DNA from: Pantoea sp. CCBC3-3-1
Lineage (GTDB): Bacteria > Pseudomonadota > Gammaproteobacteria > Enterobacterales > Enterobacteriaceae
DNA length: 64,000 nucleotides
Direction of reading: 5' to 3'
Assembly (NCBI RefSeq): GCF_007981265.1
Contig: NZ_CP034363.1
Location: forward strand, 2,418,001-2,482,000
This document shows, in pieces, positions 45,191-53,438 of the stretch. Every line of letters starts with the position of its first letter. Position 1 is the first letter of the stretch. A model generated the notes under the pieces. The model saw only the letters and a list, made by a program, of their open reading frames with translations, ran no database searches and was not told the origin of the DNA. Position numbers and translations under genes: made by a program.

Positions 45191-45850
45191 TCAGCACGCC
45201 TGCTGCCAGCGGTGAACGATATCGCCGTTATGCAGCCCAAAACCGTTCGCTTCTTCCCGATCTATATGCAGTTCCAGTACCGCATCCTCACTGACACGCA
45301 CCCGCACATGTCGCATAATGCCGCCGCGTGGACCGGCCGCTTCAATGTCGATCTCCATGCCGTCAGATAATTTATGCTGTGCGGCTTGCTGCGGTGAAAT
45401 ATGCAGATGCCGCCAGGCAACAATGGTCCCGCGCTTTGCCTGCACTCGCCCGCGAGGGCCAAGGATCTCAATGCCTGCGGACTCCTGAAGTTCACCGGAC
45501 ATCCGCACCGGCGCTTTCACGCCCAGCACAAAGCTGTCGGCAATGGAAATTTCAATTTGGGTGGTGGTGCGCAGCGGCCCCAGCACCCGTACGCCGGCGA
45601 TATCGCCTTTAGGGCCATGTAGCGTAACGGTCTGATCGGCGGCAAATTGTCCGGGCTGCTTCACTGCTTTCATCCGCGTTAACGTTGCGCCATAGCCAAA
45701 CAGCGTTTCCATATCCGCCAGGCTGAGATGCAGATGATGATTGGAAATCCCTACCGGAATAGCCAGCCTTGTGGGCTGAATTCCCGCTGTTGCAGACAGC
45801 TCCTGCATAATTTGTCGGGTAAGCGTTAAGGCCTGCGGGCAATGGTTCAT
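45191..45850 (-). CDS. pduL: BMC phosphotransacylase PduL
   Basis: A 219-residue PduL-type phosphate acyltransferase, unrelated to Pta. Metal-binding His clusters are visible in ISNHHLHLS, WRHLHIS and LELHID. The N-terminal segment (PQALTLTRQIMQELS) looks like an amphipathic encapsulation helix. It converts propionyl-CoA to propionyl phosphate inside the lumen and recycles CoA for the aldehyde dehydrogenase. It lies second in the operon, between the alcohol dehydrogenase and PduM-like genes. Confidence 0.94.
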   Translation of the reverse strand: MNHCPQALTLTRQIMQELSATAGIQPTRLAIPVGISNHHLHLSLADMETLFGYGATLTRMKAVKQPGQFAADQTVTLHGPKGDIAGVRVLGPLRTTTQIEISIADSFVLGVKAPVRMSGELQESAGIEILGPRGRVQAKRGTIVAWRHLHISPQQAAQHKLSDGMEIDIEAAGPRGGIMRHVRVRVSEDAVLELHIDREEANGFGLHNGDIVHRWQQAC

Positions 45851-45865
45851 TCTTTTCTGTCCTTG

Positions 45866-46975
45866 TTAAGAGATTTCCGTCAGCAAGCGGTCAATATCCT
45901 GAGCCGTGGGCGTGCGCGGATTCGACAGGGTACAGGCATCGGCTAAGGCCGCAGAAATAACTGACTGACGCAGCCGGCAAATATTCTCCCGTGTAATACC
46001 GTATTCAGTGAGCGTTTCGGGAATAGCAAACTGCTGATTCAGATCGCGAATAAGATCGATTAATTGGCAAACTGCATGACGATCGTTATCCGTGTCGATC
46101 CCCATTATTTTTGCGCATCTCAGGTAACGCTCCGTTATTACTGGATTTTGCGTCGCGCAGTTATAGGCAATAATTTTCGGCAGCAGCATTGCGTTAATTC
46201 TGCCATGCGGAATATGCAGCATCCCGCCAATAGCATGCGCCATACCGTGGACCAAACCCAGCCCGGAGGAATTAAATGCCATTCCGGCCAGACAGGCCGC
46301 GTGATGCATTCGTATCCGCGCCTTAATATTTTTTTCCTGATAAAACACGTCGGGTAAATATTTGACGGTCAGGGCAATCGCTTTCTCGGCAAAAGCATCA
46401 CTGAAATCATTAGCCCCCGTGGAAACCAGTGCCTCAATAGCATGCGTCAGCACGTCCATCCCTGTATCTGTCGCCACCTCTCGGGGGACGCTAAGCACCA
46501 GTTGAGGATCCAGAATCGCACTGTCGGGCAGGATATTCGCCGTAACCAGCGGATATTTTCGCCCATTTTCCGGGTCGGAGATAACTGCATAAGCGGTGGC
46601 TTCTGAGCCTGAACCACTGGTAGTGGGAATAGCAATCAGCTCAATGTCGCTGCCCATCTCTTCAAGCGTCACCTTAATGGCTTTTGCCGCATCCAGCGAG
46701 GATCCGCCGCCAAGCGCAATAATCACGTCGGGTTTGAAGTCGTTAAAACGTGCAGCTCCGGCCTTCACGATTTCCACATCGGGGTCCGGCCTGACATCCG
46801 CATAAATACAGACTGAAGCGCGTGGCATTGCCTCAATTAAAGACTGCGTTTTTCCTGATGACACCATAAATGCATCGGTGACAATACCCACCTTGCAGGC
46901 GTCAAGGCGTTGTAATGAGTGAATCGCTTTTTCACCGAAATAAATATCAGGTATGGATAGCAGATGACAAACCAT
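45866..46975 (-). CDS. pduQ: Iron-type alcohol dehydrogenase (PduQ-like)
   Basis: A 369-residue group III dehydrogenase. The NAD motif GGGSSLDAAKAIK and iron ligands in GLVHGMAHAIGGMLHIPHGRINAMLLP are clear. It should reduce propionaldehyde to 1-propanol and regenerate NAD inside the compartment. As the first gene of the long minus-strand operon it follows the main promoter region. A secondary role as a lactaldehyde reductase (FucO-like) is conceivable, as no other candidate for making 1,2-propanediol lies nearby, but this is inference. Confidence 0.9.
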   Translation of the reverse strand: MVCHLLSIPDIYFGEKAIHSLQRLDACKVGIVTDAFMVSSGKTQSLIEAMPRASVCIYADVRPDPDVEIVKAGAARFNDFKPDVIIALGGGSSLDAAKAIKVTLEEMGSDIELIAIPTTSGSGSEATAYAVISDPENGRKYPLVTANILPDSAILDPQLVLSVPREVATDTGMDVLTHAIEALVSTGANDFSDAFAEKAIALTVKYLPDVFYQEKNIKARIRMHHAACLAGMAFNSSGLGLVHGMAHAIGGMLHIPHGRINAMLLPKIIAYNCATQNPVITERYLRCAKIMGIDTDNDRHAVCQLIDLIRDLNQQFAIPETLTEYGITRENICRLRQSVISAALADACTLSNPRTPTAQDIDRLLTEIS

Positions 46976-47024
46976 GTTCTCAATTTCCTCAGGCGGCTGT
47001 TCTGACGTTTCTGGCGAGGAGACT

Positions 47025-47092
47025 GCGGATTAAATTAGCACTAACGGAGGAAGGACAAACTACGATTGCTTGCGCGGAGAGCGGATTAAATT
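47025..47092. repeat. Direct repeat pair in BMC promoter
   Basis: Exact 12-base direct repeats GCGGATTAAATT start at 47025 and 47081. Their spacing (56 bases, between five and six helical turns) and location just upstream of the BMC operon suggest an activator site pair. Confidence 0.55.
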
Positions 47093-47180
47093 GTGCTGTC
47101 GGTTTGGTAACTGACAAAATAATGCAGACGGAGTACAGGCGTATTAACTGATGAAGCAGCGGGTTTTGTCGATATATACT

Positions 47181-47215
47181 GCCCTGCGCCGGTTATCGCG
47201 CAGGGCGTGCTTTTT
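47181..47215 (+). terminator. GC-rich hairpin between BMC promoter and dppA-like gene
   Basis: Nine-base stem GCCCTGCGC (47181-47189) and GCGCAGGGC (47198-47206). Five T residues follow on the plus strand after a four-base gap. It lies 25 bases past the stop of the minus-strand dppA-like gene and may end its transcript, although the T tract favours the other direction. Confidence 0.5.
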
Positions 47216-47230
47216 CCCCGGCGAGCAGCT

Positions 47231-48823
47231 TTATTTCAAATCCACCTGATAGAAAATATGTTTACCAAAGGGATCGACCTGATAGCCGCTCACTTCTTTT
47301 CTGACCGGTTCGAAAATGGTCGAATGGGCAATCATCACCGCGGGCGCCTGGTCGTGCATAATCTGCTGCGCCTGACGGTATAATTCAATACGTTTATTGT
47401 GATCCTGCTCGGCACGAGCCTGCGTAATCACCGTATCGAAAGGCTTGTAGCACCATTTGGAAGAATTCGAGCCGCCGTTCGCCGACGTACAGCTAAACAG
47501 AGGGCCAAAGAAATTATCCGGGTCGCCGGTCGCCGTGGTCCAGCCCATCAGCGCGGCCTGGTGTTCGCCATTTTTCACCCGTTTGAGATATTCACCCCAT
47601 TCAAAGCTGACAATTTTCGCGTTGATACCGACATTGGCCCAGTCAGCCTGAATCATTTCCGCCATGCGCCGGGCATTGGGATTGTAAGGCCGCTGAACCG
47701 GCATCGCCCACAGCTCAATAGTGGTGCCGGGCTTGATGCCCGCCTGCTGAAGGAGGATTTTGGCCTGCTGTGGATCGTAAGCGTAATCTTTCAGCGCGTT
47801 GTCCGCGCTCCAGACATCAGGCGGCAGCAGGTTTTTTGCTACGGTTCCGGTTCCCTGGAAAACCGCCTGAATAATCGCCGGTTTATTAATTGCCATGGTC
47901 AGCGCCTGGCGCACCTTCAGGTTATCCAGCGGCGCTTTTTGCGTATTAAAAGCCAGGAAACCGGTGTTCAGGCCCGCCTTCTGCATTAACGTGACTGACG
48001 TGTTCTCTTTCATCCGTGGCAGATCGGCGGGGTTCGGAAACGGCATGACCTGACACTCGTTTTTCTCAAGCTTCGCCAAACGGACTGAGGCATCCGGCGT
48101 GATAGAGAAAACCAGCCGATCCAGCTTTGCTTTGCCCTGCCAGTATTGCGGGAAGGCGCGATAGAGAATGCGGGAATCCTTTTGGTACTGCACCAGCTCG
48201 AAAGGCCCGGTTCCCACCGGCTGCTGGTCGACCTTTTCCGGCGTGCCCGCCTTCAGCATCGCATCGGCATACTCGGCGGAGAGAACAGAGGCGAAGTACC
48301 AGCCTAAATCAGCCAGAAACGGCGCTTCGGCATGTGCAAGGGTAAAACGCACGCTGTGCTCATCAACTTTTTCTATTTTTTTCAGCAGCGTACCGAACTC
48401 CAGACTTTCAAAGTTAGCGTAAGTCCCGTTGGAAACGTTATGGTAAGGATTGTTGACGTCTTTTTGCCGCATAAACGAGAAAATCACGTCATCGGCATTA
48501 AAATCTCTGGTGGGTTTAAACAGCTTCGTAGTGTGGAATTTAACGCCTTTACGCAGATGAAAAGTGTAAACGGTGCCGTCGGCGCTGATATCCCACGACT
48601 CCGCTAAGCTGGGGATCAGTTCAGTGGTGCCCGGTTTAAAATCCACCAGCCGGTTGTAGATGGGCACCGCGCTGGCGTCCACGCTGGTACCCGAGGTAAA
48701 CAGCTGCGGATTGAAGTTTTCCGGCGAACCTTCCGAACAAAAGACTAACGTCTTCGCAGATGCGCCTGAAGCAACGGCCAGCGTCAGTGCGGCCATGGTC
48801 ATTCTGATTCCCAACTTTTTCAT
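47231..48823 (-). CDS. DppA-type periplasmic peptide-binding protein (orphan)
   Basis: A 530-residue extracytoplasmic solute-binding protein (SBP family 5) with an N-terminal signal (MKKLGIRMTMAALTLAVASGASA). It is close to E. coli DppA over its length: KTLVFCSEGSPENFNPQLFTSG, LWAMPVQRPYNPNARRMAEM and DQAPAVMIAHSTIFEPVRKEV are nearly identical. DppA binds dipeptides and haem and works with the DppBCDF permease. No permease genes follow here, so this looks like a paralog that feeds a transporter encoded elsewhere. Start at the ATG six bases after GAGAGG; one six bases upstream (48829) is too close to it. Confidence 0.88.
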   Translation of the reverse strand: MKKLGIRMTMAALTLAVASGASAKTLVFCSEGSPENFNPQLFTSGTSVDASAVPIYNRLVDFKPGTTELIPSLAESWDISADGTVYTFHLRKGVKFHTTKLFKPTRDFNADDVIFSFMRQKDVNNPYHNVSNGTYANFESLEFGTLLKKIEKVDEHSVRFTLAHAEAPFLADLGWYFASVLSAEYADAMLKAGTPEKVDQQPVGTGPFELVQYQKDSRILYRAFPQYWQGKAKLDRLVFSITPDASVRLAKLEKNECQVMPFPNPADLPRMKENTSVTLMQKAGLNTGFLAFNTQKAPLDNLKVRQALTMAINKPAIIQAVFQGTGTVAKNLLPPDVWSADNALKDYAYDPQQAKILLQQAGIKPGTTIELWAMPVQRPYNPNARRMAEMIQADWANVGINAKIVSFEWGEYLKRVKNGEHQAALMGWTTATGDPDNFFGPLFSCTSANGGSNSSKWCYKPFDTVITQARAEQDHNKRIELYRQAQQIMHDQAPAVMIAHSTIFEPVRKEVSGYQVDPFGKHIFYQVDLK

Positions 48824-49002
48824 CGCCATCCTCTCGTTGTCGATTATTCCTGTTTGTACAAAGAGTAATCTAAACGCTGGCGAAGCGCAGAACCAGAGTC
48901 AAAATGGGATAATCTTCATACATTTTGATTATATTTCAGGATTTTAGGGGGATAGCGATTAACGAAATACCCTGCCGGGCGGCAGGGTATCTAACTCGTG
49001 CA

Positions 49003-49431
49003 TTAATTCAGGGAATAGTCGAGTGTAATTTCAGTATTCAGCAGCTGCGACACCGGGCAGCCTTCTTTGGCTTTATTGATGATTTCATCAAATTTAGCGC
49101 TGTCCACGCCAGGCAGTTTAATCTTGCTCTGCAACGCGACTTTAGTAATTTTGAAGCCTTCGCCGACTTTATCAAGCGAAACGTCAGCGACGGTATCGAT
49201 GCTTTCCGGCACCAGGCCTTCATTGCCAAGCATCAGCGACAGTGCCATAGAAAAACAGGCCGAATGCGCAGCGCCAATCAACTCTTCCGGGTTGGTGCCT
49301 GGCTTGCCTTCAAAACGGGTATTAAAACCGTAAGGTTGCTCTTTCAGCGCGCCGCTTTCGGTGCTGATGGTCCCCTTACCTTTTTTGATATCGCCTTCCC
49401 AATGCGCCTGCCCTTTCTTATGAATGGTCAT
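49003..49431 (-). CDS. osmC: Osmotically inducible peroxiredoxin OsmC
   Basis: A 142-residue thiol peroxidase almost identical in pattern to E. coli OsmC (MTIHKKGQAHWEGDIKKGKG). The reactive cysteines are in SACFSMALSL and EGCPVSQLL. It reduces organic hydroperoxides in the cytoplasm. I place the start at MTIHKK with a GGAGG ribosome site; an upstream 28-codon extension is not supported. Confidence 0.94.
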   Translation of the reverse strand: MTIHKKGQAHWEGDIKKGKGTISTESGALKEQPYGFNTRFEGKPGTNPEELIGAAHSACFSMALSLMLGNEGLVPESIDTVADVSLDKVGEGFKITKVALQSKIKLPGVDSAKFDEIINKAKEGCPVSQLLNTEITLDYSLN

Positions 49432-49556
49432 GAAAATCCTCCCGTTTATTAGTGATGAGTTTTCAGTATAGTGGCTTTTTACGACTTTGCCGGGGAACGG
49501 CTTGCAAATGCTCAATAGCTGACCGTTAATAAAAGAAGACTAACAGGAGAACCACA

Positions 49557-49736
49557 ATGTTTAACGTAGATGATGTAGTACAAAGCAAAACTGGCGGGCC
49601 TAAAATGGTGGTGTTAGAGGTGAAAGGCGACACGCTCTACTGCGCCAGAGTGGATGACAAAGAGAAAAAAGAAATTGAGGTACCCGCCAGCTCGGTAAAC
49701 CTCTATCACGAAGAAGGCGACTTCGGCGTCTGCTGA
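49557..49736 (+). CDS. Small DUF2158 (YodC-like) protein
   Basis: A 59-residue protein encoded from an ATG after ACAGGAG. It starts MFNVDDVVQSKTGGPKMVVLEV and ends HEEGDFGVC. The pattern of a short hydrophilic start, VQSKTGGP and a small beta-barrel matches the DUF2158 family, of which E. coli YodC is a member. Function unknown. It is divergent from osmC. Confidence 0.78.
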   Translation: MFNVDDVVQSKTGGPKMVVLEVKGDTLYCARVDDKEKKEIEVPASSVNLYHEEGDFGVC

Positions 49737-50279
49737 ATCCCGGCAGGCAGCATAAAATATTCTGGTTAACACAAGCTGCCCATCTTACCGGGCAGCCTGT
49801 TATTTACCTTAACGATAACGGATTTTATTCATTTTCCGACCATTGACGATCATAGCGGTATTACCGTAAGCAACCACCTGCAGGTTTTCAATCGCTTCGT
49901 ACGCCTGCGAAACACCTGGGTAGACAATCTGGATATCCAGTTCAACATTCTGTGACGGTAAAACAACATGACCGCTGTTACTTGCCCGATGAATGGTGTT
50001 AATTTAACATTAAAATATAATAAACAGCACTGAAAAATGACTTCATAAATATTTTTACTTGCGCTGCATCATGGCGAATATACCGCTCACCTTTCTGCTT
50101 GTTTATCTCAATTATCACCGTGATAAATTAGAAATTAATGATGCAAATCGAAGCGTGTAGAATAAAAAACAGGTGAGAAAGTTAAAATAAACAAAAATAG
50201 ACAAGCGCAATAGCCCTTTTCCCTCTGAAAAGAGTAGGCTATATTCGCTGAACGACTTCATTCAAATCAGGAAAACAGC
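49737..50279. other. Intergenic region with gene remnant, upstream of pepT
   Basis: After the small gene come a seven-base stem (GCTGCCC 49775-49781, GGGCAGC 49790-49796), the minus-strand coding remnant at 49809-50003, and then an AT-rich 270-base leader to pepT. That leader contains the palindrome TTATCACCGTGATAA (50112-50126). In Salmonella pepT is controlled by FNR, but I do not find a clean FNR box here. Confidence 0.5.
49809..50003 (-). pseudogene. Start-less C-terminal gene remnant
   Basis: The minus strand is open for 64 codons to a TAA at 49809, reading INTIHRASNSGHVVLPSQN through VVAYGNTAMIVNGRKMNKIR. The sequence looks like real protein (balanced composition, amphipathic strands) but an in-frame stop lies just upstream (50004) and there is no early ATG. 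It is best read as the 3' end of a decayed gene. I do not recognise the family. Confidence 0.4.
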
Positions 50280-51512
50280 ATGATTCAGGATTTATCCAGC
50301 CAGTTATGCACGCGTTTCTATCGTTATCTTGCCGTCACCAGCCAAAGCAATGCGGTTTCCACTCAGTTACCCAGCACGCCAGAGCAGCATGATATGGCCA
50401 AACTGCTGGCTGAAGAGCTGCGTGCGTTAGGACTGAAAGAGATTGTTATTGATGAGCACGCGACGGTGACGGCGGTTAAACCCGGTAATCGCCCGAATGC
50501 GCCACGCATCGGCTTTATCACCCATATTGACACCGTAGACGTGGGGCTTTCACCTCATATCCATCCGCAAACGCTGCGTTTTGAAGGTCAGGATCTCTGT
50601 TTAAATCAGCAGCAGGATATCTGGCTGCGCGTTGATCAACATCCGGAAATCGCCGCCTATCAGGGGCAGGAAATTATCTTCAGCGACGGCACCAGCGTGC
50701 TCGGTGCAGATAACAAAGCCGCCGTCAGCGTGGTAATGACGCTGATGGAAAATTTGCAGGATGACACGCCGCATGGCGATATTGTGGTGGCCTTTGTACC
50801 TGATGAAGAGATCGGCCTGCGCGGTGCCAAAGCGCTCGATCTGGAGACGCGTTTTAACGTGGATTTCGCTTATACCATCGACTGCTGCGAGCTGGGCGAA
50901 GTGGTGTATGAAAACTTCAATGCGGCAGCGGCAGAAATCGTCTTTACCGGCGTGACGGCGCATCCGATGTCCGGCAAAGGCGTGTTGGTCAACCCGCTGC
51001 TGATGGCGCTGGATTTTGTCGCTGAGTTCGATCGTCAGCAGACGCCCGAGCATACCGAAGGACGCGAGGGTTATGTCTGGTTTAATGATATGACCGCCAA
51101 TGCCAGCCAGGCGCGGCTCAAAGCATCCGTTCGCGACTTTGATCTGGCCTCGTTTACCCAGCGTAAACAGCAGATTGCCGATGTCAGCGCCAGCGTTGCT
51201 GCAAAATATCCCACTGGAAAGGTCGAATTTAACCTGACCGATATCTACAGCAATATCAGTAATGCTATTGGCGAGGATCGCCGGGCGATTGATTTGCTCT
51301 TTGCCGCGCTTGAGGCGCTGGATATTGCGCCGAAAGTGACGCCGATGCGGGGTGGCACGGACGGTGCCGCGCTGTCAGCAAAGGGTTTGTTGACGCCAAA
51401 CTTCTTTACCGGTGCGCATAATTTTCACTCAAAATTCGAGTTTTTACCGGTACCGTCGTTTGTGAAGTCGTATCTTGTTGCGGAAAAACTGTGTCGGCTG
51501 GCGGCGGAATAA
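50280..51512 (+). CDS. pepT: Peptidase T (aminotripeptidase)
   Basis: A 410-residue M20-family enzyme that removes the N-terminal residue of tripeptides. Zinc ligands are in GFITHIDTVDV (His, Asp), VLGADNKAAVSV (bridging Asp), VPDEEIG (Glu, with catalytic Glu) and TGAHNFHSKFEFLP (His). Length equals that of Salmonella PepT. It works in the cytoplasm; in Salmonella it is induced by anaerobiosis through FNR. The start has AGGAAAACAGC before the ATG. Confidence 0.95.
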   Translation: MIQDLSSQLCTRFYRYLAVTSQSNAVSTQLPSTPEQHDMAKLLAEELRALGLKEIVIDEHATVTAVKPGNRPNAPRIGFITHIDTVDVGLSPHIHPQTLRFEGQDLCLNQQQDIWLRVDQHPEIAAYQGQEIIFSDGTSVLGADNKAAVSVVMTLMENLQDDTPHGDIVVAFVPDEEIGLRGAKALDLETRFNVDFAYTIDCCELGEVVYENFNAAAAEIVFTGVTAHPMSGKGVLVNPLLMALDFVAEFDRQQTPEHTEGREGYVWFNDMTANASQARLKASVRDFDLASFTQRKQQIADVSASVAAKYPTGKVEFNLTDIYSNISNAIGEDRRAIDLLFAALEALDIAPKVTPMRGGTDGAALSAKGLLTPNFFTGAHNFHSKFEFLPVPSFVKSYLVAEKLCRLAAE

Positions 51513-51567
51513 TCTCACTTCACCGGCAAAAATCAAATTGCGGGAAGCGAACTTCCCGCGCGTTGAA

Positions 51568-53220
51568 TCAGAATGAAACCCAGTCGTCAGCAGCCGCTTT
51601 TGCCGCCAGCGGGCGAGCAGCAGCAGCAACGGCACGAACCGGTGCCGGGCTTCTTGCCGGGCTGTCGGCAGAAAGACGGAATTTAGAGACGGACAGCGTC
51701 AGTTCTTCGGTCTGACGTTCCAGCGCACTCGCCGCTGTGGAAACTTCTTCCACCAGCGAGGCGTTCTGCTGCGTCACGCTATCCATTTCCGTAATCGCGG
51801 TGCCAATCTGCGAAATACCTTTGCTCTGCTCTTCAGAGGCTGAGGCGATCTGCTTCATGATTTCAACCACTTCCGCCACGGCTTTCAGCATTTCATCCAT
51901 GGTGCTGCCCGCTTCGCCAACCAGTTTGGAACCGTTACTCACGCGGCTCACCGAGTCGGCAATCAGCGTTTCAATCTCTTTTGCCGCGCCGGCGCTGCGC
52001 TGCGCCAGGTTACGTACTTCGCTGGCGACCACGGCAAAGCCACGGCCCTGCTCACCGGCTCTTGCCGCTTCCACCGCCGCGTTCAGCGCCAGGATATTGG
52101 TCTGGAAAGCGATACTGTTAATCACGCTGGTGATTTCGGCAATTTTATGCGAACTGCCGGAAATACCCTGCATCGTGCTGACCACATCGCTAACCAGCTT
52201 GCCGCCTTTGCTGGCGGTCGCGGAAGCGCTCTGTGCCAGCTCACTCGCCTGACGGGCGTTGTCGGCATTGAATTTCACTGTAGCAGTCAGCTGTTCCATA
52301 CTGGCTGCCGTCTGTTCCAGCGCAGCGGCCTGCTGTTCGGTACGCGAAGAAAGGTCGTTATTGCCGGAAGAAATTTCAGCGGCGCCGCGATAGATATTAT
52401 CTGTGCCGCTACGGATGGAGCTGACCGCCTCACGCAAGCTGTCCTGCATGGCACTCAACAGAGGCACCAGTTTGCCAACGCAGTTACGACCAATATCTTC
52501 CAGCGGATGGCTGAGATCGCCATCGGCAATGCGGCGGAAATGTTCGCGCATGCCGTCCAGCGGACGAACCAGCATTTTGACCAGATAGCGATCGGTAAAC
52601 AGCAAAATCAGCAAACCCGCGACAACCGCCAACACGATAACCAGCTTGGTCATATCGGTCAGACGATCGACAGTCACGCGGGTTATATCAAGCTTATCGC
52701 CTGCGGCAACGTTGAATTTGTCAACGCTGGCACCAAATGCACGGCTAAGCGGCGGCGTTACGGAAGCGGCATGGCGACGGAAATCGTCCAGTACCGGCTG
52801 CTGCGCCAGGCGCATCTGCGGCAGAACGCCCTCTTCCAACAGTTTCTGCCAGCTTTCGATGACCGCTGTAGCAAGGCTGGCATTCAGTGGACCTGGTGCT
52901 TCAGCTTTAAAGTCCGCCAGCAGTTTGGTCATGTTATCCAGCGCTTTTTGAGCGGATGCCATATCAGCCGGTGCCGTTGCGCTTCCCGCCTGGCGGGATT
53001 CGACGGCACGCGTCAGTCGGGTAATAAAACGAAAATATTGATCGTTGCCTTTACTGAGCGTCGTCATTTGGTTGACCAGCAGGCGGTCAACTTCATTTCC
53101 CTTGCCCAGTGAATTTAATGAGGAAACGCTGTAAATTCCAACCCCGGTCCACATCAGGCAAAACAGCCCGAGAATCCAAAGCATCACGCTGCGGATGGTA
53201 AAGTTTTTTAGCAAATTCAT
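51568..53220 (-). CDS. Methyl-accepting chemotaxis protein with DWVSF tail
   Basis: A 550-residue chemoreceptor: membrane segment 1 ([18 protein letters not shown]), a periplasmic helical ligand domain, membrane segment 2 ([16 protein letters not shown]), HAMP, and a long cytoplasmic signalling domain with the tip [25 protein letters not shown]. It ends in DDWVSF, a tail of the xWxxF type that docks CheR and CheB in Tar and Tsr, so it is probably a major receptor able to assist methylation of tail-less ones such as the protein at 13084. Start at [13 protein letters not shown]; a sigma-28 minus-10 lies 66 bases upstream. Ligand unknown. Confidence 0.9.
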   Translation of the reverse strand: MNLLKNFTIRSVMLWILGLFCLMWTGVGIYSVSSLNSLGKGNEVDRLLVNQMTTLSKGNDQYFRFITRLTRAVESRQAGSATAPADMASAQKALDNMTKLLADFKAEAPGPLNASLATAVIESWQKLLEEGVLPQMRLAQQPVLDDFRRHAASVTPPLSRAFGASVDKFNVAAGDKLDITRVTVDRLTDMTKLVIVLAVVAGLLILLFTDRYLVKMLVRPLDGMREHFRRIADGDLSHPLEDIGRNCVGKLVPLLSAMQDSLREAVSSIRSGTDNIYRGAAEISSGNNDLSSRTEQQAAALEQTAASMEQLTATVKFNADNARQASELAQSASATASKGGKLVSDVVSTMQGISGSSHKIAEITSVINSIAFQTNILALNAAVEAARAGEQGRGFAVVASEVRNLAQRSAGAAKEIETLIADSVSRVSNGSKLVGEAGSTMDEMLKAVAEVVEIMKQIASASEEQSKGISQIGTAITEMDSVTQQNASLVEEVSTAASALERQTEELTLSVSKFRLSADSPARSPAPVRAVAAAARPLAAKAAADDWVSF

Positions 53221-53285
53221 AACTACTCCGTAACGATGTAATAAAGCCGATAATGTCGTCCATGAGGTCGGACGCTTACCGAGGA

Positions 53286-53312
53286 TTATCGGCATCATGA
53301 CAAAAATACTGA
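53286..53312 (-). promoter_or_regulatory. Candidate sigma-28 promoter of second chemoreceptor
   Basis: On the minus strand GCCGATAA (53286-53293) is an exact FliA minus-10 match, 66 bases before the chemoreceptor start. The expected minus-35 position reads TCAG instead of TAAA, so it is a weaker promoter than at 14717. Confidence 0.6.
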
Positions 53313-53438
53313 GTAATTATTTCTTGATATTCATTATGTTACGAAACGGAAAATAATGTTAAGTCGTTGCTAAATCAGCTTTTTTTGCCGGGTATGGCGC
53401 CTGGAAAAATCTCATGGTGAAATTTGTTTGTTAACAAT

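Larger units (their letters stand above)
46976..47230. promoter_or_regulatory. Promoter region of the microcompartment operon
   Basis: The 255-base region upstream of the first BMC gene contains two copies of GCGGATTAAATT (47025-47036 and 47081-47092), 56 bases apart in the same orientation. They are candidates for response-regulator binding. I found no clear FNR or CRP box. The left-hand part would hold the BMC promoter, the right-hand part the 3' end of the dppA-like transcript. Confidence 0.55.

Noticed and set aside
46976..47230. FNR box in the BMC operon promoter
   Set aside because: Expected for an anaerobic system, but I found no TTGAT-N4-ATCAA match by eye.
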